Assembly (NCBI RefSeq): GCF_016767715.1
Contig: NZ_CP050145.1
Location: 1,364,001 to 1,428,000 of the forward strand
Length of the DNA: 64,000 nt
Source of the DNA: Mycobacteroides chelonae
GTDB lineage: Bacteria > Actinomycetota > Actinomycetes > Mycobacteriales > Mycobacteriaceae
Direction of reading: 5' to 3'
The notes below the pieces were generated by a model. It worked only from the letters and a program-made list of their open reading frames with translations. It did no database searches and was not told where the DNA came from. This document shows positions 58,059 to 64,000 of the stretch, in pieces; positions within the stretch are counted from its first letter, which is position 1; each line of letters opens with the position of its first letter. The position numbers and the translations under genes are program-made.

Positions 58059-59251
58059 CGGCGGTCCCCGCGACTGACAGTGCCCCCGTCGTCCATGGTC
58101 CCGGACGCGTCGCTGCGCTCACGGGTATCCGGGCGGTGGCCGCGACCCTCGTGGTGGCCACCCACGCGGCTTACAGCACCGGGAACTACGTCGTCGACGG
58201 CGTCTCTCCATGGCGGGCCTATCTGCACCTGATGCAGGCTCGTTTGGAGATCGGTGTCCCGATTTTCTTCGTTCTGTCCGGGTTCTTGCTGTTCCTGCCC
58301 TGGGTGCGGGCCGCTGCTGACGGTACTGCCTCACCTTCGGTGAAACGCTATGCCTGGCACAGGTTTCGGCGCATCATGCCTGCGTACTGGATTCTGGTGG
58401 CGATCGCGTACACCTGGTATCACATCCGGGATCAGTATCCGAACCCCGGACACACCTGGCTGGGCTTACTGCGAAACCTCACGCTCACCCAGATTTACAC
58501 CTCCAATTACGGGTATCGCTATATCCATCAAGGCATGACCCAGATCTGGAGCCTTGCCGTCGAGGCGGCGTTCTACGTCGCATTGCCCTTGTTGGCGTGG
58601 CTGCTGATCAAGAAACTCTGTGGGGGTCAGTGGCATCCGGTGCGCCTGCTGGTCGGTCTGGGTGGTCTGGTCCTGGTGACACCGGCATGGATGACGCTGG
58701 TGTACACAGTCAGTGCCCTTCCGGACGGTGCGAAACTATGGCTTCCGGCCTACCTTTCATGGTTCGTGGGCGGCATGATTCTGTCCGTTCTCGCCGTGAT
58801 GGGTGTGCGGTGCTACGCGTTGGTGACTGTGCCGCTCGCGATCATCTGCTACCTCATCGTGTCCACGCGGATAGCCGGAGACCCGACCACCTCGCCGTGG
58901 GCACTGCCGCAAGCGCTGACCAAATCGATCTTCTACGTGGTGATTGCGACATTGCTGGTCGCGCCCGCCGGGTTGGGTGACAACGGCTGGTATGTCAGGT
59001 TTCTCTCGTCGCGGCCCATGGTGTGGCTGGGGGAGATCTCTTACGAGCTGTTCCTGATCCACATGATCCTGATGGAGATCGTGATGGTCGACCTACTGCA
59101 CTACCACGTCTACACCGGGTCGGTGGTGATCGTTTTCCTGGTGACGATGGTGGTCAGCGTGCCCGCGTCGTGGCTGATTCACCGGGCTGCGCAGATGCTG
59201 CTGGCGTGGGGTTCACGTCTGCGGAGATCATTGGTGCAACGAACTCCGTGA
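58055..59251 (+). CDS. acyltransferase 3 family membrane protein (Rv1254 type)
   Basis: A 398-residue protein with about ten membrane helices: RVAALTGIRAVAATLVVATHAAYSTGNY carries the family's conserved His, HRFRRIMPAYWI follows, and IWSLAVEAAFYVALPLLAWLL is the second conserved block. It O-acylates sugars, lipids or wall glycans; the substrate is unknown. The ATG overlaps the deaD stop (ATGA). The last 98 bases overlap the end of the convergent TetR gene. Confidence 0.88.
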   Translation: MTAVPATDSAPVVHGPGRVAALTGIRAVAATLVVATHAAYSTGNYVVDGVSPWRAYLHLMQARLEIGVPIFFVLSGFLLFLPWVRAAADGTASPSVKRYAWHRFRRIMPAYWILVAIAYTWYHIRDQYPNPGHTWLGLLRNLTLTQIYTSNYGYRYIHQGMTQIWSLAVEAAFYVALPLLAWLLIKKLCGGQWHPVRLLVGLGGLVLVTPAWMTLVYTVSALPDGAKLWLPAYLSWFVGGMILSVLAVMGVRCYALVTVPLAIICYLIVSTRIAGDPTTSPWALPQALTKSIFYVVIATLLVAPAGLGDNGWYVRFLSSRPMVWLGEISYELFLIHMILMEIVMVDLLHYHVYTGSVVIVFLVTMVVSVPASWLIHRAAQMLLAWGSRLRRSLVQRTP

Positions 59252-59765
59252 TCAGAGTGCGCTCGTCGTCGGGGTTGTCCTCCGGGTACGACAGCAGCGA
59301 GATGATCACCCGGACATACCATTTTGCCCGCAGGTGGGATTCGGGGTCCGCGACTGTGCCGTCGACGAACGCCGACACCATGGCGTTCAGAACTTCCGAA
59401 TGCAAGGCGAGTGATCCGCCGACGTACTCGCCGGGACGGAACCAGGCCGATAGCGCCGGGTTTTCGCGTACCACTCGCAGGCTGGTGAGTACGGCACTCA
59501 CCAGACGTTCCGTCGGATCGTCGATTCCGGCGACCGCTGTGGTGACCTGTCCGGTGATGGTTCGTGCCTCGCGGTGCACGTAGGCGATGTGCAGCGCCTC
59601 GCGGTTCTCGAAGTACCGGTACAGCGTCGCGCGGGAACAGCCGGCGGCCTTGGCGATTTCATTCATGCCGACGGCGGCGACCCCGTCGCGCACGAACAGC
59701 TCGGCAGCTGCGTCGAGAATCTTCTCCGCGGCTACCGATGTTCGGGTGTCGGCCAACCAGCTCAC
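59154..59765 (-). CDS. TetR-family regulator of the CYP130 operon (Rv1255c type)
   Basis: A 203-residue TetR protein: ILDAAAELFVRDGVAAVGMNEIAKAAGCSRATLYRYFENREAL is the helix-turn-helix. The gene is 39 bp downstream of CYP130 on the same strand, so it may regulate the operon by feedback through the repeat at 61045-61064. The start is the GTG at 59765 (VSWLADTRTS). Its C-terminal 98 bases overlap the acyltransferase gene; the tail ISADVNPTPAASAQPGESATTRAR looks disordered, so the stop could be shifted by sequencing error, but both frames read open. Confidence 0.85.
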   Translation of the reverse strand: MSWLADTRTSVAAEKILDAAAELFVRDGVAAVGMNEIAKAAGCSRATLYRYFENREALHIAYVHREARTITGQVTTAVAGIDDPTERLVSAVLTSLRVVRENPALSAWFRPGEYVGGSLALHSEVLNAMVSAFVDGTVADPESHLRAKWYVRVIISLLSYPEDNPDDERTLITEFVAPMISADVNPTPAASAQPGESATTRAR

Positions 59766-59804
59766 GCTGGTTCACGCACTTCGCGCACACGGCTCATCGC
59801 AAGA

Positions 59805-61046
59805 TCATCGCACGCGGATGGGGACCGTCAGGGGCCTTCGCACATACGAGCCGTCCGCCCAGGTGACTCCGTCCATGTCGACCTCGAAATCCGGTATGCG
59901 GGTGAGTAGTTCCTCAAGAGCCACCCGCGATTGCATGCGCGCCGCGGCGGCTCCCAGGCAGTGGTGATTCCCGTGACTGAAGGTAAGTAGCTTGCCCGGG
60001 TTCCGCAGGACATTCAGTTCGCCTGCATCATCTCCGTATTCGCGCTCATCGCGATTGGCGCTGCCGTAGAGCAGCAGCGCACGCCGCCCCGCCGGAATGG
60101 TGGTATCACCGATGGTGACATCGCGGGTCGCGGTGCGCGCGAGCCCCTGCACCGGAGATGTCAGGCGCAGGAATTCCTCGACCGCTCCCGGAATGCGCGA
60201 TGGATCCTCGATCAGCATTCGCCGCTGTTCGGGATATTTATGCAGCAGTTGTATTGCACCGCCCAGCATTCCGGTGGTCGTATCGTTACCGCCCGTCACC
60301 ATGGTGAATGCGAAACCGAGGATCTGGAGCGTCCCGCTGATATCTCCGTCCGCACCGACGCCCGCCGCGACCAGGTGCGACACGGTGTCGTCCTCGGGTT
60401 CGGCACGTCGTCGTTCAATCAGCCCGGTGAAGTACATCATCAGTTCACCGATGGTCTGAGCGACCTCGCCCTGCATGGCCTCGATGTCGATGGCGCCGCC
60501 GGATGCCGCCGCGACGATGCCATCGGTCCAGGCGTCGAACTGTGCGCGGTCCTCTTCGGGCACCCCGAGGTAGTGCGCGACAACCATCGAGGGCAACGGT
60601 TTGAACAGCTCTACGACGATATCGCCCTCGCCGCGTTCCTTGAGGCGCTCAAGGCGTTCCACCACGAACTCGCGCACCTTGGGTTCCACGGCGACGACTT
60701 GGCGCGGTGTGAATCCGCGGGAGACGAGCTTGCGGAAAGTGGTATGCGTGGGCGGGTCCTGCATGACCATGGGCGGGTTATCGCCCATGCCGGTCTTCTC
60801 CAGGTCGCCGTACATGACGGTCAGACCCCGTGCCGAGGAGAACGTCTCCCAATCGCGAGCGGCCTCGTAGACATCGGCATGCCGGGTGAGCACGTAATAG
60901 TCGTCGGCGGGGGCATGCTCGGGCACCACGTGGTGTACCGGATCGTGGTCGCGCAGGGCTTCGTACATCGGCCAGGGATCGGTCCAGTTGTCGGAGGCTC
61001 CGGGGATGTAGCGCGGCACAACTGCGTGAGACACATCAAGTGACAT
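59805..61046 (-). CDS. cyp130: cytochrome P450 CYP130
   Basis: A 413-residue bacterial P450. I-helix GGNDT at 252-256 (Gly-Gly-Asn-Asp-Thr, matching CYP130 rather than the usual AGxDT), ExxR at 291-294 (EFLR), haem loop FSHGNHHC with the Cys ligand at 363. The length is normal. The M. tuberculosis CYP130 (Rv1256c) occupies the same position; its natural substrate is not known. The predicted transcript start coincides with the ATG at 61046. The TetR gene follows on the same strand. Confidence 0.93.
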   Translation of the reverse strand: MSLDVSHAVVPRYIPGASDNWTDPWPMYEALRDHDPVHHVVPEHAPADDYYVLTRHADVYEAARDWETFSSARGLTVMYGDLEKTGMGDNPPMVMQDPPTHTTFRKLVSRGFTPRQVVAVEPKVREFVVERLERLKERGEGDIVVELFKPLPSMVVAHYLGVPEEDRAQFDAWTDGIVAAASGGAIDIEAMQGEVAQTIGELMMYFTGLIERRRAEPEDDTVSHLVAAGVGADGDISGTLQILGFAFTMVTGGNDTTTGMLGGAIQLLHKYPEQRRMLIEDPSRIPGAVEEFLRLTSPVQGLARTATRDVTIGDTTIPAGRRALLLYGSANRDEREYGDDAGELNVLRNPGKLLTFSHGNHHCLGAAAARMQSRVALEELLTRIPDFEVDMDGVTWADGSYVRRPLTVPIRVR

Positions 61047-61081
61047 GTCTTATGTGTAAGGCATATGGCCCAGAGTGTCAA
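61045..61081 (-). promoter_or_regulatory. leaderless promoter with inverted-repeat operator for cyp130
   Basis: Minus strand: -35 TTGACA (61081-61076), exactly 17-bp spacer, -10 TACACA (61058-61053), 6 bases, then the ATG at 61046. An inverted repeat with 8-bp arms and one mismatch (ATGTCTTA-TGTG-TAAGGCAT, 61045-61064) covers the -10 and the start codon. This closely parallels the raaS promoter. Confidence 0.65.
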
Positions 61082-61095
61082 GACTCTTGGCGAAG

Positions 61096-62463
61096 CTAGA
61101 CGAGCGTCCCTGGGTTGAGGATGCCCGCCGGGTCGAGAGCCTGTTTGATTCGGCGATTGACCTCCAGCACCTCCGGGCCGACCTGGCCGCCCAACCATGG
61201 CTTCTTGAGGCGGCCCACCCCGTGCTCGCCGGTGATGGTGCCTCCCAAAGAGATCGCCAGATTCATGATCGCGCCGAACGCGGCATGGGCGCGCTGCGAC
61301 TCATCGGGGTTGTTGGGGTTGTGCACGATCAGTGGATGGGTGTTGCCGTCACCGGCGTGTGCGATCACCGAGATGAGCAACCGGTGTTGTGTCGCGATGG
61401 CTTCCACTCCTTTCACCAGCTCGGCGAGCTTGGGGAGTGGAACGCCCACGTCTTCCAGTAGCAGCGGCCCCTTTGCTTCCACCGCAGGGATCGCGAACCT
61501 TCGTGCCGCGACGAAGGCCTCGCCCTCCTCCTGGTCATCGGTGGAAAAGACCTCGGCAGCATGATGATCGGTAAAGATCCGTGCGATAAGGTCCGCATCC
61601 TCTGCCGACGTTCGACCGCGTTCATCCGAGCGGGCGACGAGCATGGCGGCGGCCTCGCGGTCCAGCCCCATCTTCAATTTGTCCTCAACCGCGTTGATCG
61701 CCACCGAGTCCATGAACTCCAGCATTGAAGGCCGGATCTGTGCGGTAATGGCCAGTACCGCATCGGCCGCCTCGGTTACCGAATTGAACGTCGCCACCAC
61801 GGTGCACGGCGGCGGTTGTGGGGGCAGTAGCCGCAGCGTGACCTCGGTGATGACCCCCAGGGACCCCTCACTGCCCACGAAGAGCTTTGTAAGGCTCAGT
61901 CCAGCAACATCTTTCAGTCGCGGTCCGCCCAGTCTCAGGATTGTGCCGTCGGCCAGGACGACGTGCATGCCCAGCACGTAGTCGGTGGTGACGCCGTACT
62001 TGACGCAGCACAGCCCACCTGCGTTGGTCGCGATGTTGCCGCCGATGCTGCAGATCTCGAAGGACGATGGGTCCGGCGGGTACCAGAGACCGTGTTCGGC
62101 GGCGCTGGCCTTTACTTCCGCGTTGAGGGCGCCGGGCTGGGCGATCGCGACACGCGTGGTGGTGTCGATCGTGATGGCGCGCATCCGTTCGGTCGACAGC
62201 ACGATAGCGCCGTCCTGGGCGGTCGACCCCCCGGATAGTCCAGTGCCCGCACCGCGGGGCACGACGGGGATGTGATGGGTGCTGGCCCATTTCAGGGTCG
62301 CGGAGACCTGCTCAGTGCTGCTGGGACGTACCACCGCCAAGGGCGTTCCGGCGTCAGGATCGAAGGCGCGGTCCTGTCGATAGGAGGCGGTGATATCCGG
62401 ATCGGTGATGACCGCACCCTCGCCGAGGGTGGTTGCGAGCTCGTCGAGGGCGGTCTGGCTCAT
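61096..62463 (-). CDS. FAD-linked oxidase, GlcD/D-lactate dehydrogenase type (Rv1257c type, second of two)
   Basis: A 455-residue PCMH-type flavoprotein: IPVVPRGAGTGLSGGSTAQDGAIVLST, GGNIATNAGGLCCVKYGVTTDYVLGMHVVLADG, LFVGSEGSLGVITEVTLRLLPP, and GDGNTHPLIVHNP with GEHGVGRLKKPWL at the end. It oxidises a 2-hydroxyacid and passes electrons to an unknown acceptor. The start overlaps the SDR stop by 4 bp. It corresponds to Rv1257c by position. No Fe-S partner (GlcF) gene is present. Confidence 0.92.
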   Translation of the reverse strand: MSQTALDELATTLGEGAVITDPDITASYRQDRAFDPDAGTPLAVVRPSSTEQVSATLKWASTHHIPVVPRGAGTGLSGGSTAQDGAIVLSTERMRAITIDTTTRVAIAQPGALNAEVKASAAEHGLWYPPDPSSFEICSIGGNIATNAGGLCCVKYGVTTDYVLGMHVVLADGTILRLGGPRLKDVAGLSLTKLFVGSEGSLGVITEVTLRLLPPQPPPCTVVATFNSVTEAADAVLAITAQIRPSMLEFMDSVAINAVEDKLKMGLDREAAAMLVARSDERGRTSAEDADLIARIFTDHHAAEVFSTDDQEEGEAFVAARRFAIPAVEAKGPLLLEDVGVPLPKLAELVKGVEAIATQHRLLISVIAHAGDGNTHPLIVHNPNNPDESQRAHAAFGAIMNLAISLGGTITGEHGVGRLKKPWLGGQVGPEVLEVNRRIKQALDPAGILNPGTLV

Positions 62464-63293
62464 ATCATTCGCGCTGTCGCGCCGGCGTCGATCGGCAGCA
62501 CCGTCCCGGTGATATGCGAGCTGGCTTCGTGAGCCAGGAACAACACGGCGCGGGTGACTTCCTCGGCTTTGAGGAAGGGGGCGTACTGCAGGTGCAGCGA
62601 TGCGAAGACGGACTCGACGTCCTTGAGGGTCGGTTTCTCAAGATCGGGCCGCATCATGCCGAAGACGAAATCGTTTTGTGTCATCGGGGTTTCGATGTTG
62701 CCCGGTGCGACGGCGTTGACGGTGATGCCGTAGCCGACGAGGTCATGCGCGGCGACCTTGGTCAGTCCGATGACGCCCCACTTCGACGACACGTACGAGG
62801 CCTGCGCCCACGTTGCGCTGTGGCCGAGCATCGAGGAGACCGTGACGATCCGGCCGTAGTTCCGCTTGATCATGCCGGGTGCCACGGCCGCGATGGTGTT
62901 GAAGGTTCCGGTGAGATTGGTGCCGATAACCTCGTCCCATTGGGCAGACTCAACGTCGGGCAGCAGCGCGATGGTGCTGATACCAGCGTTGGTGATCGCG
63001 ATATCGATTCCGCCGAGTGACTCCTCGGTCTCGGCGACGAACGCCTCCAGCGCTGCACGGTCCTTCACATCAAGTTTGGCTGAGATGCACTGCCGCCCGG
63101 TCTTTTCGACCATCGCGACCGTCTCGGCCAGGTCGTCCTCGGTTGCCAGCGGATACCCCACGACGTCGCTGTTCTCGCAGCGGTCACAGATCGCGATATC
63201 AGCGCCCGCCTCGGCCAGCGCCAGTGCGTGCGAACGCCCCATGCCGCGTGCGCCGCCGGTGATCAGTGCAGTTCTTCTCTCGAAATCAGCCAC
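62460..63293 (-). CDS. mycofactocin-type SDR family oxidoreductase
   Basis: A 277-residue SDR: TALITGGARGMGRSHALALAEAGADIAICDRCENSDVVGYPLATEDDLAETVAMVEKTGRQ carries the long insertion after beta-2 that I associate with mycofactocin-dependent SDRs, which keep NAD(H) tightly bound. NNAG is replaced by TNAGIS, and catalytic YVSSK with Ser in VTVSSMLG follows. The stop overlaps the FAD oxidase start by 4 bp. An alcohol or ketone substrate is likely; the mycofactocin biosynthesis genes are not in this window. No matching gene recalled here in M. tuberculosis. Confidence 0.85.
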   Translation of the reverse strand: MADFERRTALITGGARGMGRSHALALAEAGADIAICDRCENSDVVGYPLATEDDLAETVAMVEKTGRQCISAKLDVKDRAALEAFVAETEESLGGIDIAITNAGISTIALLPDVESAQWDEVIGTNLTGTFNTIAAVAPGMIKRNYGRIVTVSSMLGHSATWAQASYVSSKWGVIGLTKVAAHDLVGYGITVNAVAPGNIETPMTQNDFVFGMMRPDLEKPTLKDVESVFASLHLQYAPFLKAEEVTRAVLFLAHEASSHITGTVLPIDAGATARMI

Positions 63294-63303
63294 GAAGCCG
63301 ACC

Positions 63304-64000
63304 CTACCGAGTGGGATCGTTGTGGGGCCGCTGTTCGCCCCGGTCCAACTCCCGCAAGACGGGCATTTGCGTGCTGGCGACGGCGATGAGGATCATGGGT
63401 ATGCCGATGATCGTCAAGGTCGAGGCGACGCCGAACTTGTCGGCGATCGGGCCGGCGAGCATGAATCCGAGCGGCCCGGCGCAGTACGCGGTGGAGGTCA
63501 TGACGCCCACCACCCGGCCGCGCAAGTGTTCGGGGGAGCGGGTCTGCATCACGTAGTTGGCGATCGGCGCCACCGGTCCGTAGATGAAGCCCAGGCATGC
63601 GCCCAGTACCAGCAGCACCGCGATGGGCGGCAGGAGCGACATACCCAGCGTGGTGATGCCGGCGGTGAAGGTGGCGCACAGCATGATGGTGCGGCGTTGG
63701 ACGTAGCGCACCATGGTGGCGTACCCGAGGGCGCCGAGCAGTCCGCCGACCGAGATGGCCATGAGTATCCAGCCGAGCTGCTGAGGTGTTCCGGCGTCGC
63801 TGAAGTGCTTGGGCAGCAATACACTTTCGATCGGCAGGTACAGCGCCGTGATGGCCATGTCGATGAGCGCCAGGGTGCGCAGGATCTTGACATTCCAGAC
63901 GAACTTCAATCCCTCGACGACACCGCTGACGACACCGGTGGGCTTGGTTTCGGCGGCCGGTTTCCCGCTGCCGTCGACCTTGAGGAAGGTGATGGCCACT
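63304..64000 (-). CDS. tap: Tap-like MFS multidrug efflux pump, C-terminal part (5' cut by window)
   Basis: About 231 residues of the C-terminal half of an MFS transporter with six helices: NVKILRTLALIDMAITALYLPIESVLLPKHF starts helix 7, then QQLGWILMAISVGGLLGALGYA, LGACLGFIYGPVAPIANYVMQTRSPEHLRGRVVGVMTS (the MFS loop motif) and a final helix. The reading frame continues past base 64000, so the start is missing. The position after Rv1257c fits Rv1258c Tap, an aminoglycoside and tetracycline exporter. Confidence 0.85.
   Translation of the reverse strand, partial: VAITFLKVDGSGKPAAETKPTGVVSGVVEGLKFVWNVKILRTLALIDMAITALYLPIESVLLPKHFSDAGTPQQLGWILMAISVGGLLGALGYATMVRYVQRRTIMLCATFTAGITTLGMSLLPPIAVLLVLGACLGFIYGPVAPIANYVMQTRSPEHLRGRVVGVMTSTAYCAGPLGFMLAGPIADKFGVASTLTIIGIPMILIAVASTQMPVLRELDRGEQRPHNDPTR

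Overview
The window is high-GC actinobacterial chromosome with a gene order I recognise, from memory and without a search, as the Mycobacterium tuberculosis folP2-gpgS-glgC-sigE-htrA-lpqY/sugABC-corA-kgd-deaD-cyp130-tap block (roughly Rv1207 to Rv1258c). Many genes match by order and by family. The backbone is interrupted by extra genes that M. tuberculosis lacks or arranges differently: a PNPOx-family gene, a DUF2236 plus CoA-lyase pair, a SUFU-domain gene, a marC gene, a malic enzyme, and about 14 kb between lpqZ and kgd. My best guess is a rapidly growing mycobacterium of the abscessus/chelonae type; this is inference from synteny, not a species call.

Layout. 1-5314: folP2 end, glucosyl-3-phosphoglycerate synthase, a PNPOx-family protein, a DivIVA-like membrane protein, 3-methyladenine glycosylase, a DUF3117 peptide, and the divergent glgM/glgC pair for alpha-glucan and methylglucose polysaccharide supply. 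5319-9208: a minus-strand efflux operon (RaaS-like TetR, ABC ATPase, permease, ICMT-like methyltransferase) with a promoter buried in a 36-bp palindrome. 9282-14450: O-methyltransferase, then the envelope-stress module sigE-rseA-htrA-tatB, then mrp. 14474-19308: a lytic transglycosylase, the DUF2236/CoA-lyase pair and two small membrane proteins. 19496-24471: the trehalose importer lpqY-sugABC with a SUFU-domain gene translationally coupled to its end. 24476-28380: corA, marC, malic enzyme, lpqZ.

28377-42595 is the accessory part. A TetR gene sits divergently from a cytochrome P450-SDR-flavin monooxygenase (Baeyer-Villiger type) operon. After it come three tandem duplicated pairs: two SxxK serine hydrolases, two SDRs and two secretory-lipase-family hydrolases, with a methyltransferase and a PucR regulator between. 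The enzyme classes fit a hydroxylate / oxidise to ketone / insert oxygen to ester / hydrolyse route for a hydrophobic substrate. That route is inferred from gene order; the substrate is unknown.

42647-64000 returns to the backbone: kgd with a strong terminator, a membrane protein, two MFS exporters, an lprE/nuclease-helicase/FAD-oxidase/NTF2-like operon, deaD with an acyltransferase, and the CYP130-TetR, FAD-oxidase/mycofactocin-type SDR and Tap-efflux minus-strand group, with Tap cut by the window edge.

The most notable regulatory signals read directly from the DNA are two promoters placed so that the transcript would start at the start codon (raaS and cyp130), each overlapping an inverted repeat; an 18-bp operator-like palindrome before the P450 operon; a 14-bp-stem hairpin between two convergent genes; and three convergent gene pairs whose stop codons share a CTAG. 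I saw no tRNA or rRNA gene, CRISPR array, insertion sequence or transposase.
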